DNA of 64,000 nucleotides from Lepidonotus clava. Its lineage: Eukaryota > Annelida > Polychaeta > Phyllodocida > Polynoidae. The notes beneath the pieces were generated by a model. That model did not search any database, was not told where the DNA came from, and was given only the letters and a program-made list of their open reading frames with translations. Location of the stretch: positions 23,987,961 to 24,051,960 of the forward strand of contig OW387148.1 in NCBI GenBank assembly GCA_936440205.1, read 5' to 3'. Position numbers and translations under genes: made by a program. Numbering within the stretch: the first letter of the stretch is position 1; each line of letters begins with the position of its first letter. Shown here in pieces: positions 25,701 through 34,600 of this stretch.

Positions 25701-28700
25701 TACACATACGTATGGTGTGCCTCTAATGCTGGTTTTTTGTACACATACATATGGTGTGCCTCTAATGCTGGTTTTTTATACAAATATATATAGTGCCTCT
25801 AATGCTGGTTTTTTATACACATATATATGTCGTGCCTCTAATGCTGGTTTTTTATACACATATGTATGGTGTGCCTCTAATGCTGTTTTTTTTATACACA
25901 CGTAATGGTGTGCCTCTAATGCTGGTTTTAATACACATATGTATGGTGTGCCTCTAATGCTGGTTTTTTATACACATATATGGTGTGCCTCTAATGCTGG
26001 TTTTTTATACACATATACACATAAAAAATTATAATCATAGCGAAAGGAGTCTTTTGAGAAATATTTTTTATTCAAATGTGTCCTAAGTATGGTTATTTAT
26101 GACAAAATGTGTGTGTGCCTCTAATGTTGGTATATGAAAAATACCAGCATTAGAGGCACACATTTCCGTGTGCCTCTAATGCTGGTTTAATCATTAGAAA
26201 AATATTAGGGGCACACAGAAAAACCTATATCTTTTGGTATTCATAGTACAATGTTTATATCGATAAGATCTGTTCTAGCCTTTAATTTAAACATTTCATT
26301 TCAATATGGGACATATATGTATTGTTGCCAAGCAACCCTGAAAGATTCGAGATATGTGCCCCTAATACCTGTTTTTTTCATAAAGAGCCACTAATGCTGG
26401 TTCTAGGATTATATATATATATATATATATATTGTATGTTGGATAATGATATCTTAGTGTATAATGATATCTTAAGAACATGAATACTTAGATATTTTCA
26501 TGTTCATACACATCAAAATCTTCACCATTATTCTTACAAATCAAAAAGATTCGTTTTAGTGTTAAAGTGTGGCAAGGTGAACTGTGGGTGATATTGACAG
26601 TCTCTAAAAATGCGTTTTTAAAACACCTTTGAGGGAAGCAAGCTGAGCCCCTCAGTGTCATGTCGGTCAATATAAATGGGAGCCTTCGTCTGTACATATA
26701 ACTGAAAGCGAGTTATGAAATGTCAAATAAATATACAATAAGCCTCTCAATCTTGTCAGACACTCCACACCGTGTGGCAGCTTATCACAGTACATACGAG
26801 CTCGTCTCAAAGTCACCACCGGCTGGTATTACTACAGGGGTCATACGATAACAAGAGTTAACATGAGCGGGATTAGATGATAACAGGAGTTAATATTGTA
26901 AGGGTCAGATGTGATCTGAGATGAGACTTTTGGGGGCGGGAGTACAGGGGTACGGGGGACCCGGTGCTGCCGCCACCCCCTGCGGTGATCAGCTCGGCGA
27001 GCAGCTCGCCTTCTTTGATTGGGCACTGAGCAGAATAGGAATGGACTCATTAGACGCCTTGTCGGCGTCCCACCCGCCGCTAGGGGCGCGGCGAGGGCAC
27101 ATGTATTATAGAGGACGGCTTGGGAGCTCCTCGGGGGCAGCAGCTCAGCCCTCGGCGAGCAGCTCGCCCGACTCGCCCCCTGCATTATTGAGCTGCTCGC
27201 CCGAGCGCCCCGCCGCCCCCTTCGCGGAGCAGGCTTTGATGGACGACGCCAGCTCCCCCTGTGGGGACGCCGTCGTGTCATCGCCAGGTCCTGGATGAGG
27301 GCAGAAAGGACGTGTAGGCCGCACTACGCATGCGTGGTGAAAGAGAGTCGGGAGAGACGTGAAGGAGGCAGAGTGGCTGAGGACTGAGGCGAAATAAACC
27401 ATAAAGATGGAGTAGGAGGAGGAGGAGGGGAGTGGTTGAGGAGGCCGGAGGTAAGGGGAAGTAAAACGAGATATGTAAAAAAATAGAAGACTAAGGGAGA
27501 GTGGGATGAAAGCAAATGGATTTAAGAGAGGTAATCGTTCAAAGCAATAGTAGTAGGTGGAGAACAAGGTTACTTTTACAAGCTTTAGGGAAGGTGATGT
27601 TTGTTCACCTGTCTTTGTGGAAGTAATTTACGGTCGTTTTGGAACTAAATATTTGATATAGTTTGATATGACCGATGCACTAATTACTTGAATCACAACC
27701 ATCATTTTCTGAATATCAGAAAACAACACATCTATATTGTTTCCTAGTCCAGCCAAAACTGGTGACAGAATCTCATAACTATGACAGAAACTAAGCCATC
27801 ACAGTTCATATTCAGGGCACACATCAAATAATAAAGTCTCCAACTTGAAATCAATCAGCAGAAATTAATAAAGGTAACCAGTGATCAACTACATATTAAA
27901 CGAAAAATTAAAAAAAAGTATTGCCCCCTCCCGCCTTCATGTCAAAGAGCTATGTATGGACATACACTGAGACCGGCACTAACACTAACTTGTTGGCAAT
28001 CTTTCAGAACAAACTCGCCTGGTGAAGAACTACATAGCTGAGGCCTGCACGGTCAAGAAGTCGATCTTGGGAAACAGGCCGTGTGACGTCACAATGGAGC
28101 CAATGCAGCTACAAATTCCTGTGTTGCCATGCAACTTCATTCCCATCCAGCCTCAGCTGTACACAGGTACGTACGTAACTAGAGGCAGTTGGAAGACTGT
28201 ATATGTCTTTACATTTTGTAATATATGACATTCTACAGACAGCTGCTATACAATAATGTATTGAAATGAGAGATATTGTATCTGAGAAAGACATGGGATA
28301 AAGAAGGAAGTAATGGACGCCAATTGTTATAAGACAAATTGATTATCTGTCAGGTGAAAGTATATATGTTCATAGGATGATTGTTATTTAGCATGTTCTG
28401 TTTCACAAAGTAAAAGAAACTCAGAAAGAGCAATCTTATCAGCTACTTAAATGGGAAAATGTCGTGACTTGGTTCAATGGTAATTAGCATTCCTTAGATT
28501 AGATTTTAATTTAAGAGGTTGAATCTAACGCATCTAGATAGTAAAATTAATAATGTATCCATGTATTCTTTGTATTCACACATCCCAAGACCCATGAAAA
28601 GATCCTACTTAGTGGTTTGATTGTACTGGTCAAGTTATTCCCATTTACTAAAGCAGGATATTAGGCCTTGACGTTCTCATCCTAGAATTTAGCTAACTGT

Positions 28701-29335
28701 GAACAATAAAGTCAATTTCTAAAAGTGGGCCAGGTGGCCATTTAGTTTTGCACCGTTGCATGCTTCATCAATTTTTGCAATGCATTTGAAATACTCTAAG
28801 AAATCACTGATCCCATTCCCTTTAAATTTAGGGCATTAGTTTACTCTGAAGGGCTCAACTAAAATCACGAGCAGCACAATCCTTTGATTCTCTTCAGTTC
28901 AGTCCTCATCCATTCTCTCTCTTCTCTTGGTCGTCAGATTACAAGGCGGCGATCTACACGTCGCAGCTGGGTCGCGACTTCTTGCCTTTCCTGGCCGCCT
29001 CCACGAGTATCCTGCTGAACACGGGCTACGCCGTGCTCACCGCCGTCGGCGCCATGCTGCTCATCCACGTCGTCGGCGTCGTCCTCTTCCGCTTCCTCAA
29101 GACGCGTCAACAATTCCCTGTCCACCGAGTTTATATCACCTCCTCGCGGCCCCCGTACGGCGAGCGGCGGGCCCACCACGCCCATAGCTGTGCGCACGAG
29201 TCGGACAGCGACGATAACGAGAGCGCCGGCTTTAAAGACTATGGCGCGCGGTCCCGGGGGGCCGGCGAGGCGGACTATACGAAAACAGACACCCTGCTCA
29301 GTTCCGACTTTAAATACACAGAGACGAAAGTATAG
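40..29335 (+). CDS. Unrecognised two-pass membrane protein with PDZ ligand
   Basis: Three exons: 40-355, 28008-28166 and 28938-29335. Donors are GTAAG and GTACGT, acceptors TTTCAG and CGTCAG, and both introns are phase 1. From the ATG at 40, which has a good context (GCGGATGG), they give 290 residues. The frame stays open to base 1 (reading GASHQQRKWRQRR), so earlier exons are possible and the protein could be longer. Residues about 18-42 form a strongly hydrophobic helix. About 130 residues follow, with an NQT sequon at 64-66 and cysteines in exon 2 (EAC, RPC, LPC). A second helix lies at about 178-208, then a polar Ser/Asp/Arg-rich tail ending ETKV, a class I PDZ ligand pattern. Exons are GC-rich against AT-rich introns. 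I do not recognise the family; topology suggests a surface protein with cytosolic ends. Intron 1 is about 27.6 kb and full of repeats. Confidence 0.75.
356..1752. other. Start of intron 1, no gene seen
   Basis: AT-rich intronic sequence. Short reading frames here have no recognisable domain or coding composition. The only structure noticed is the hairpin at 1044-1078. Confidence 0.6.
1044..1078. repeat. Perfect 14-bp hairpin
   Basis: TACGGCCAGTTAAA at 1044-1057 is followed by a 7-base spacer and its exact reverse complement at 1065-1078. There is no coding context. It may be the collapsed remnant of a short inverted-repeat element. Confidence 0.8.
1753..1793. repeat. TA microsatellite
   Basis: An uninterrupted (TA)n run. 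It abuts the left end of the inverted-repeat element at 1794, which fits insertion of that element into a TA tract. Confidence 0.9.
1794..2286. mobile_element. Non-autonomous element, CCAGCATTAGG termini
   Basis: The left end reads AAAAAACCAGCATTAGGTGT and the right end, at 2261-2286, is its inverted copy, so about 24 bp are shared. Both sides lie in TA-rich sequence, so a TA target duplication (Tc1/mariner style) is plausible but cannot be proved. Further copies of the terminal motif lie inside, near 1830 and 2055. There is no coding potential. The same motif makes up the large array at 23.9-26.0 kb. Confidence 0.65.
2341..4270. repeat. 174-bp satellite, 11 units, RFX X-box in each
   Basis: A core GGTTGCCATGG recurs at about 2441, 2615, 2789, 2963, 3137, 3313, 3487, 3669, 3846, 4020 and 4193. 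Spacing is mostly exactly 174 bp. Units 2-7 are close copies (TTAAGTAAGGTGTCAAAT and AGTATTCAGTTAGTGCT blocks shared) and the outer units are more diverged. On the minus strand the core reads GTAACCATGGCAAC, which fits the RFX X-box consensus GTHNYYATRRNAAC. Units 7 and 11 have lost the match by one base. Confidence 0.9.
4271..5400. other. Intronic sequence, no gene seen
   Basis: Mixed composition with C-rich runs at 4325-4380 and 4810-4870, and the small minisatellite at 4978-5190. No exon or transposon ends were recognised. Confidence 0.5.
4978..5190. repeat. G-rich minisatellite, about 48-bp unit
   Basis: CCTGGGTGTCCAGG-type blocks alternate with GGGATAAGGAGAGGGAG-type blocks. Unit starts lie near 5021, 5068, 5117 and 5166. 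Open frames across it are by-products of the repeat, not a gene. Confidence 0.8.
6327..7964. mobile_element. 1.6-kb DNA element with TTAA flanks, inside the LINE
   Basis: Ends read AGGGGGCCTATCACAGAAAA and, inverted, AGGGGGCCAATCACAGAAAA. The terminal repeat is about 23 bp with one mismatch. TTAA flanks both sides (6323-6326 and 7965-7968), as for piggyBac-type insertions, although TA (mariner) cannot be excluded because TTAA contains it. It interrupts the LINE between the reverse-transcriptase core and the thumb. There is no transposase. Inside, ATAATGCTACTTCAGGAGC near 7130 recurs inverted near 7605. Confidence 0.75.
6664..7032. mobile_element. 369-bp MITE with CAGGCCCGTAGCC ends
   Basis: Begins CAGGCCCGTAGCC and ends with the exact inverse GGCTACGGGCCTG. 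AGGTG flanks both sides (6659-6663 and 7033-7037) as a likely 5-bp target duplication. G-runs and C-runs lie just inside each end. It sits inside the TTAA-flanked element, giving three nested layers with the LINE. Confidence 0.7.
8845..9108. mobile_element. TTA-flanked MITE, copy A
   Basis: The left end AGGGCCATACCCAC and the right end GTGGGTACGGGGCT are inverted copies, with TTA at 8842-8844 and 9109-9111. A 3-bp TTA duplication suggests a PIF/Harbinger relative. The interior is GC-rich and full of GTCGGC/GCCGAC words. It lies inside the LINE linker region. Copies B and C are at 31599 and 43252. Confidence 0.8.
10716..11369 (-). pseudogene. SGNH-hydrolase-like frame, probable LINE ORF1
   Basis: The minus-strand frame holds VLIVADSQGGGLQKRL near its start, matching the GDS-type block I of SGNH/GDSL esterases. 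VLIVLGGICDIT follows (a block III position where GGxND is usual, here with Cys for Asn), and HLKDGCHYN near the end is the block V Asp/His pair. Both halves share one frame but stops separate them, so it is decayed. It lies on the LINE strand, about 560 bp upstream of the endonuclease. Some CR1 and L2 LINEs carry an esterase domain in ORF1, which makes ORF1 the likely origin. A separate captured gene cannot be excluded. Confidence 0.6.
11390..11665. repeat. Minisatellite of about four 60-80-bp units
   Basis: Units start near 11391, 11468, 11526 and 11605. Each has a GGCTGACTGA-type opening, a GGCCAGCTG block and GAGAGGTGTTGGAGCAGTGT or close variants. A short ATGCAACCAGACAAG repeat follows at 11690-11728. 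Confidence 0.75.
11729..12850. other. No gene seen
   Basis: Intronic sequence. The part at 12480-12660 is AT-rich with several short AATAACGTTAT-like inverted words. No domain or transposon end was recognised. Confidence 0.5.
12879..15235 (-). pseudogene. Decayed coding-like stretch, probably retroelement-derived
   Basis: Several minus-strand frames with higher GC than the surroundings follow one another: 15235-14885, 14790-14530, 14129-13944, 13591-13216 and 13079-12879. The first is basic and Arg-rich. Another includes the acidic word VPIVDLTSLEDQPWIVD. No domain is recognised. Position and strand, just beyond the Gypsy integrase, suggest an extra reading frame of the same or a related retroelement. 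It is broken in several places. Confidence 0.35.
15312..15717 (+). mobile_element. tRNA-derived SINE, mollusc type
   Basis: A pol III-like A box (TAGCTCAATTAGAAGAG, from 15329) and a B box (GGGATTTATCCC, near 15372) are spaced as in a tRNA. A central block GTGTCAGTATAATGTGACTGG lies near 15482 and a GGCAGCACTATTAATTAAAG block near 15553. The end is GACGTTAAAC at 15702-15711. I associate this order of blocks with SINEs of molluscs and their relatives. It lies between the Gypsy integrase and the decayed frames to its left. Confidence 0.7.
16421..19278 (-). mobile_element. Tigger/pogo DNA transposon, complete
   Basis: Ends are CAGTGCACTCTTG and its inverse CAAGAGTGCACTG, with TA on both sides (16419-16420 and 19279-19280). 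Repeated GTCCGTTTAA-type words lie just inside both ends, as is typical of Tigger subterminal regions. The 2858-bp element holds one uninterrupted transposase. It sits in the Gypsy integrase, so it is younger than that insertion. Confidence 0.95.
17140..18732 (-). CDS. Tigger/pogo transposase, intact
   Basis: A single 530-residue frame within the length range of Tigger-type transposases. A psq/CENP-B-type helix-turn-helix covers about residues 10-60 (LTLHEKIKVIQ, VRKLAEKFGVGKTQISDILKNK). A second CENP-B-like DNA-binding domain covers about 75-145 (LYEWFCGLR, SSGWLTNWKKAHNI). The DDE_1 catalytic core carries Asp178 (IFNADETGLFF), Asp281 (LLFVDNAPCH) and Asp313 (TQPCDLGIIQAVK), with 31 residues between the last two. 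An acidic stretch and a short C-terminal tail follow. The enzyme would cut and paste its element at TA sites. The clean frame and intact triad suggest recent activity, or at least recent arrival. Confidence 0.95.
   Translation of the reverse strand: MASPVRRQTTPTRKCLTLHEKIKVIQTQEKCKSPVRKLAEKFGVGKTQISDILKNKRQLQDLYESNCSGDCKRTRVTSPYDDLNATLYEWFCGLRSNNIPVSGPLISSKALSLAAGMGLTDFKASSGWLTNWKKAHNIGQMKVCGESDDVNNDLVADWQTRLGTMCEGYSAKDIFNADETGLFFRAFPDKTLAVRGQQCKGGKSSKERLLSVSMSGEKLTPWVIGKANQPRCFKGLNIGDLPCVWRANKRAWMTSAIFLEYLRWLNRKMALQSRSILLFVDNAPCHPHDLPSLPNVNVKFLPPNTTCVTQPCDLGIIQAVKVHYRQQLLTAVIARLDSGMDKLDTKKSVNIYDAVQWLATAWNQIKPGTITKCFQKAGFTSETTSVPDEDEDDIPLSQLQHLICRLDTNITAEEYVEADLATDPTHVPQLLVGNETSDLSVSTTTDSPPGELSSDEDEEVNKEPTQPVITDKEFYNMVLQVSEYANQKGGPLVPIVHKLRTVAEDIRVQKICQAKQTSIKDFFKGTRDYD
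22300..22993 (-). mobile_element. 694-bp element with 27-bp inverted ends and promoter-like core
   Basis: The left end CACTGTATGTGCTAAAGTCA is matched inverted at the right end as CACTGTATGTACTAAAGTCA; the similarity runs about 27 bp. No clear target duplication is seen. Read on the minus strand the interior looks like a promoter: two TGACGTCA sites (22782-22789, 22763-22770), CACGTG (22750-22755), CCAAT (22737-22733), TATAAAA (near 22715) and AATAAA (22690-22685). CCAAT, TATA and an early AATAAA are also the layout of an LTR. It could be a DNA element carrying a promoter, or an LTR-like piece inside one. Confidence 0.55.
22994..23864. other. No gene seen, scattered array monomers
   Basis: Intronic sequence with GGTCACC/GTGGCC-like words at 23020-23140. 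Isolated forms of the array motif appear near 23540, 23650 and 23690, before the array proper. Confidence 0.5.
23865..26030. repeat. Array of about fifty 40-bp monomers
   Basis: The monomer is GGTGTGCCTCTAATGCTGG followed by a T run and TATACACATATATA. Spacing is usually 37-43 bp. Small changes in the TA/CA tract length alter the frame between units. The conserved part is the inverse of the terminal motif of the element at 1794-2286. Isolated inverted copies stand beyond the right edge (ACCAGCATTAGAGGCACAC near 26144). Long open frames on both strands are by-products of the repeat. Confidence 0.95.
26031..26920. other. Array flank, no gene seen
   Basis: Contains a back-to-back inverted monomer pair at about 26142-26190, further degenerate monomers near 26355-26405, and a short TA tract at 26409-26432. 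The rest is AT-rich intron. Confidence 0.5.
26921..27298 (+). other. GC-rich island with exon-like frame
   Basis: About 380 bp of CpG-rich sequence in an AT-rich intron. The plus-strand frame runs to a stop at 27296-27298 and encodes EQLAFFDWALSRIGMDSL followed by a Ser/Pro/Ala-rich tail with acidic patches. No family is recognised. Acceptor-like AGs at about 26948 and 26992 would enter this frame in phase 0, which does not match the phase-1 introns of the surrounding gene. GGCGAGCAGCTCGCC, a near-palindrome, occurs at 26996-27010 and 27154-27168. It could be an exon of a nested gene, a retrocopy, or a CpG-rich regulatory island. Confidence 0.3.
27299..28007. other. End of intron 1, no gene seen
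   Basis: Purine-rich (GGAGGAGG type) sequence up to about 27530, then AT-rich intron up to the acceptor TTTCAG at 28002-28007. Confidence 0.6.
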
Positions 29336-30267
29336 TTCTGAATGGAGCGACTGTTGTTGGTTGATTTTTTTCCAGGATGTAAGCGTTCTTGCCCCCCTCC
29401 CCCTACTACCTCCCCCCTTGTGGATACGCCCCTTCCCCCATGAATGCATGTGGTTTTCTATAAACTCATCGCCGCTGTTGATAGTGTGTGTCGGCGCTAG
29501 GAGGATTATGCTGGTGTCAATGATAATACTGATATTGATGATCATGATTATGGTGATGTTGATGGAGATACTGGTGTTGACGTCACAACAGGACCCTTTT
29601 ACCAAGAACCAAGTGGGACAGATCCTCTCAGTCAAGGGGATCTTCTTTCTATGGATGGATATGTGCGTTTCTGTGGAAACAGTGTATTATTACTGTTTTA
29701 CTGCATTTTATACACTTCACGAAAGCTTCCCTCAGTGGCAGTTGACATTATGAGTATATTACTAGGAAATTGCTGACTTTGCTTTATTCCAATAACCAGA
29801 TTTTCTAAGAAGTCAAAAATACCGTGGGGATTCAATCTAGGCTGCAGCGGTTTATATACATACATACGTAGTCCAGGCCTAAACATGGAGGAGAATTCCT
29901 AAGATATACGGCCTAAACCCTAGGCACGACGTTCTGGTCAAGGAAGGAGTCTCCAGAGCCCTGCTGGAGGGTTTGCCCCACTGTCTGAATATAAGTAATA
30001 CCAGGGCGAGCGTTGTGACTACTCACCCAGGAGGAACAATACTAATCAGGCGGGGTACCGTCTGCAGCTCATAGACTAAACTGCCGGTACCAGCAGTCGT
30101 AATAAGGCTGGGTCTCGGCGGGAACCAGTGGTCGCCATAGCCCGAAGCCCTTCAACTCATCAGCTCCTACCTCCCGCCCTTCTACCCCAAAGTCCCCCTC
30201 CCTTGTATCATTTCCCTATGTACATGGTGCTGAATGTCAAGGTACTAAGAGTATTTAAATGTGTCCA

Positions 30268-30273
30268 AATAAA
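30268..30273 (+). terminator. Candidate polyadenylation signal
   Basis: AATAAA about 930 bp after the stop codon of the two-pass membrane protein gene. It is the first clear signal I noticed downstream; the GT-rich sequence at 30290-30305 would suit a downstream element. Confidence 0.4.
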
Positions 30274-31598
30274 ATATGCTGGTTTTCCGTTTTTTATGTG
30301 TGTAAGATTTGTTATGATCATTAAATATATTGTAATAAATTCATCTGCGTTGTTGTTTATTCCTCGCACCAATTAAAAGTAGGCCTAGTTAAGTCTTAAA
30401 GGGAGGGTATTAATTTTAAATTGGGAAACGGTTCCTATTGGCATATTGGGCCACTTCATGGCCAATAATTTTGGGGTTGTGTTTTAATTATAAAATAATT
30501 GTTTGATATATAGTCACAGGTTATGCATTATAAGTTTGCCCCAGTGATTTTTCCACTCTTTATTTAATATTTTACAATATCTATTTCCTTTACAACTGTA
30601 TGTAAAACACATCCAACTATGTCCAAATCAGGCCTAAATATCTGGGAGTTTCTAGAAATAAGACTCTTCATGACATTTATTAACAAATTAATGACAAAAA
30701 CATAATTTTGTTTTTTTGTGGAAAATTTTGATTTATATGAAATTTTGTAGATTCTTATGACAGCTATAGAAATTTAAGTATTTTCATAACCAATGCATCA
30801 TGGGAAATTCTAGATGGAATGATTTTTACCAGATCTTCTATGCACAATGGAGGTTAGAAGGTTAGCAGTGTTACAGAAAAAAGAATATCAAGAATGAAAG
30901 GAACATTTTTGATGGGTAATGTAGAATTTTTTTTAGTCTTCTTAATATTTGAAACAGTTAGTGGAACAAGCAACCCTATCAAGTGTTATTGCACTTTTGG
31001 TATCTATGATAATCAGAAAACATATTTTTTAATAAAAAATTCATCTAAGTTGCCATTACAATCGTCATGGGAACAAAAACAGCAATTAAAGCATCCAAAG
31101 AATTAAGGACAGTCAGACATGTATACATGTATCCAATAGTTTCACTGTGTCGTGTTTGCTAGGCCCAATACATCCAAAAAGTCTGAAAGCGCAAGACATC
31201 TGTTTAATTTTCATCAATAATTTCTCGGAATAAAATAATTTCTTAAACAAAACAAAGTATTGCACATTTTTACCAGATTATGATCCATGATGAATAGGGA
31301 TCAGGAGGGTTGGTGTCTGAAAGTGTCGCCATCTGTTGGATCACCCTGCCAACTATAGTCTCATTCCCCAAATGCTCAATGTGCCCGCCACACCAAGGTT
31401 TAACTTTTTTTTGAAATCTCATTTAAACCATCTTCTTTGTTCGGCTTGTGCAATTTTTCAGAGTTTCAGTTGGCGTAGGTTTGATGGTCGATATGATCAT
31501 CACAATTCTTCAATCAACACCAGAAGCCTCATGGAGCTGGTAAGACCACGGAACAGTCCCAATATAGCACGAACAGTTAGTGGAATTAATTCGATTTA

Positions 31599-31694
31599 AG
31601 CCCCATACCCACCTGAATTGGTGATGATTATACCACTATTCTGGCTGTTGCCCATCGCCAGTCGCCGGTAAAATCGCCTAGTGGGTATGGGACT
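31599..31694. mobile_element. TTA-flanked MITE, copy B
   Basis: A 96-bp copy. It begins AGCCCCATACCCAC and ends GTGGGTATGGGACT, with TTA at 31596-31598 and 31695-31697. It has the same ends and target as copies A and C but is much shorter inside. Confidence 0.8.
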
Positions 31695-34600
31695 TTATTT
31701 ATTCTAACAAACAGCTAGTGTCATTACAGTTATTTAGTTATTCTAACTAATTCTAAACTGATCTAAACTAACTTATCATAACTAAATTTGAGGGATTGGA
31801 GCACTGACCCCGGAACCGGGATTAAGAACCTGTTTTTTGTGGGTGGGTTTCCAATGATATTATTACTTTTAATTTCTGATCGAAATTACTTTGATACCAT
31901 TGCTCAAATACGTTTTTACTTAAATGCGAACATATTACCACCCCATCCCGCTCGTATCATAGCTACAACAAGTATTATGATTATCCAGTTCTGCAAGGAT
32001 ATCTCTCAAAACGTAATCAATCTATTGAATTTATACATGTACACGTAATAGCTTCAACAGTCCCTGATTTTACAAATTGTGTGACCTAAGACAGGTGATT
32101 CACTAAAAAGAATGTTTATACTTTTAGAAGGGCAGAGGAAGCTGCATCCTTACACATGCGACCTAGAAATAAAACAGTCTTGTAGTACATATTGGCAAAC
32201 CCTGTATTATGTGATTGGTCAAGATATATTATTGGTAAGTTACCGAATGGTGCGCTACTCACCCCGCCATGGTGGGTTCCCTCTGTCTGCGTTGAGTCTC
32301 AAAGAGTCGTTATACAACACAGAAGACATCTTACTCAATCAGGGAAAGTTCCAAGTCAATCACAGAAGTAAAAGGTCTTTTCTAAACACGTCACTTGTCA
32401 AGTGTCATTCTGTTTCTTCTGGCTTTCTATAATCCTAATGTATTATTTTCCAGGTTTGCTTTGTCGAAAGGGTTGTCTTTATAGCAGAAGGTGTTCAACA
32501 GCAGTGCCTATCCAAATAAACACTTACACGGTTTACCTTATATGGGCATATGACGTCATTTTCGGCGAGTAAATACGTTATCTGAGCGGCGCCCCCGACG
32601 GCCAAAGTCACTGGTGAGCTGGGTACCATAATGTCCGCGAGTAAACTGATAATGGCGGAACTGTGTAAGTGTGTATAACTGACTATTTGGGTAGGGAATC
32701 GGGCAGTATAACCCTCGTCGTCGGCCTGTACATTGCATCTCTAAATATTCTAGTACATCATAGAGCAACCATCCAAATAGATTCGAGGAAACTTGCAATA
32801 GAAAAACATTACATCCTGCAGTTGTGTGGATTCACTGGTTGTGAACAATAAGACAGAAAGTCGCAGATATCTATCTATAACATATGAACCTCTAGTGATC
32901 AAACGGCCGCGGACCTATTCATGTGACCTCAGAGTCGGATCGCCGCTGCATTTATAAATAGATGTCCCTGACAGGTGAGTATGGGGAATCAAAACAAATT
33001 AAGGGAAGGTGTGTAATTGTTGTGGTGAGGAGTAATGTGCACGTGCGGATCGGAGATTATAATAACCTTACTGCTTGGTCCGTATGTGTTTCGGAGATTA
33101 ATGATGTTATATTTGAAATAAACATCAATAGTTTTTCTTTTGTCTTAATAAGGTTATCAAATAAAGGATTCAGAAAAGAAACCCGCAACTATGGTTTTAT
33201 TGGTCCGCATTGTATCACGCAGTTTTATTGATTTAATGACAATCTTGAAATATTGTACTACATTAAATGAGACTTACCTAAACAAACAACTGGGTCTTGG
33301 GCAAGAATACTGTATTGGAAACAAAACCGGTCCATAATGCAGCGTCGCGGCGCAAGGATTTGGGCCATTTTGGGCCAAAATGCTGGGCCGTACAATGCCA
33401 GACAATGTACCCTAGAAAATTTATGTCGATTATGTTATTTTGAGTGTTGGTCAAAATGAAATTGGAATGAAAAACACTTAAGAGCATCAAATTAGTAGTA
33501 CTTCATGGCAAGTCGTGCTGCACTTTTTTACGAATTGCCGATACATAATCTCTGGACTTAAATCAGTGTTCTGAAAAAAGGGTATGTGTTTCAGTAGGGA
33601 TCCTAAATGCGAGTGGAGGACGTTTTTTATACGTTCTAGTCATGCGAAACTTCGGTATCGGACACGAGCGAACCCTCCAAAATGAATAGATTAGTTGGAG
33701 AATAGGGCTTTTACCAACACAAATATAGAACTGCCTTGGGTTCACTTTCAGAATGAGCCAGATGAGGGCATGATTCTTACCGCCATCTAACGAAGAACAT
33801 TAATTGACACTCTACCCGCACTATATTGGTATTTGACATGCTTGTGTAAAATGATTCGTTTGTCGTCGACGGTACCATAACTGCCCGAGTGGTTAGGGCC
33901 ATATCTCCACGTTAGTATTTTGTCATAAGAGAAATAAATCTTTAACACAAGTCCATCATAATTATTGGAATAGTTCTTTTCAGATGCGGCTTTATTACAA
34001 ATTTGAAGGATACACGCCTCGTTCAGTTGAGAACATCGAGGTAATCTGCATTGTCAGTTGATATAACTACGTGAAAATACTATAATACTTAACATCAACA
34101 AAACTGTGATAAACAAAACATCACATATTATTAAAATGTGTACATATTGCGTAGTAAGGAATGCCGAAAGATACACATAATTATATTAACAGCAGGATCA
34201 GCACTCAACTATCATAATGTATACATTGGCAAGTGTCACAGTAAGTTATTTCTACTATCACAGTTTGATGTGGCCAATAAATAACTGACGTGGATAATTA
34301 AACTATTTTGTACATATTTACAAAAGGGATTATCATCCTTGTGTATTTTGTAGCAGGCGATTTGCTTGGGAAATGTATATCGTTGCTTTAATCCAGATTG
34401 ATACAGATGGGCATTATTAATTCGAGAGTTGTTTTATGCACTTATTACCTAACACTGCCATAAAAGTAATGCCGGAAAGGTGCATAAGTTCCGCATTTAT
34501 TAGCAGTGGAAGGTCAATAATTATAAGGAAAACCTTCGCAACAATTCGTGTTGTCTTTAATTTAAAACAAAAAAGCAAAATTGATCCACTCTCGACCTAA

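Noticed and set aside
23961-25905. Long plus- and minus-strand frames with repeated MPLMLVFYTHIYGV or EAHHIYVYKKPAL words
   Set aside because: They come from the 40-bp array read in several frames on both strands, with no start context or domain; not proteins.
26841-27567. Two minus-strand frames of 140-146 residues over the GC-rich island
   Set aside because: Low-complexity Arg/Ser/Pro content; the plus-strand frame is the better, though still weak, candidate.
28934-29635. 233-residue minus-strand frame
   Set aside because: Antisense shadow of the GC-rich last exon of the two-pass membrane gene; GC-rich exons leave long antisense frames.
29890-30180. GC-richer stretch, considered as rRNA or a LINE 5' end
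   Set aside because: No match to rRNA landmarks and no coding frame; left unassigned.
33885-33925. Possible tRNA gene (GCCCGAGTGGTTAGGGC A-box-like word)
   Set aside because: No B box or cloverleaf follows at the right distance; at most a SINE head fragment.
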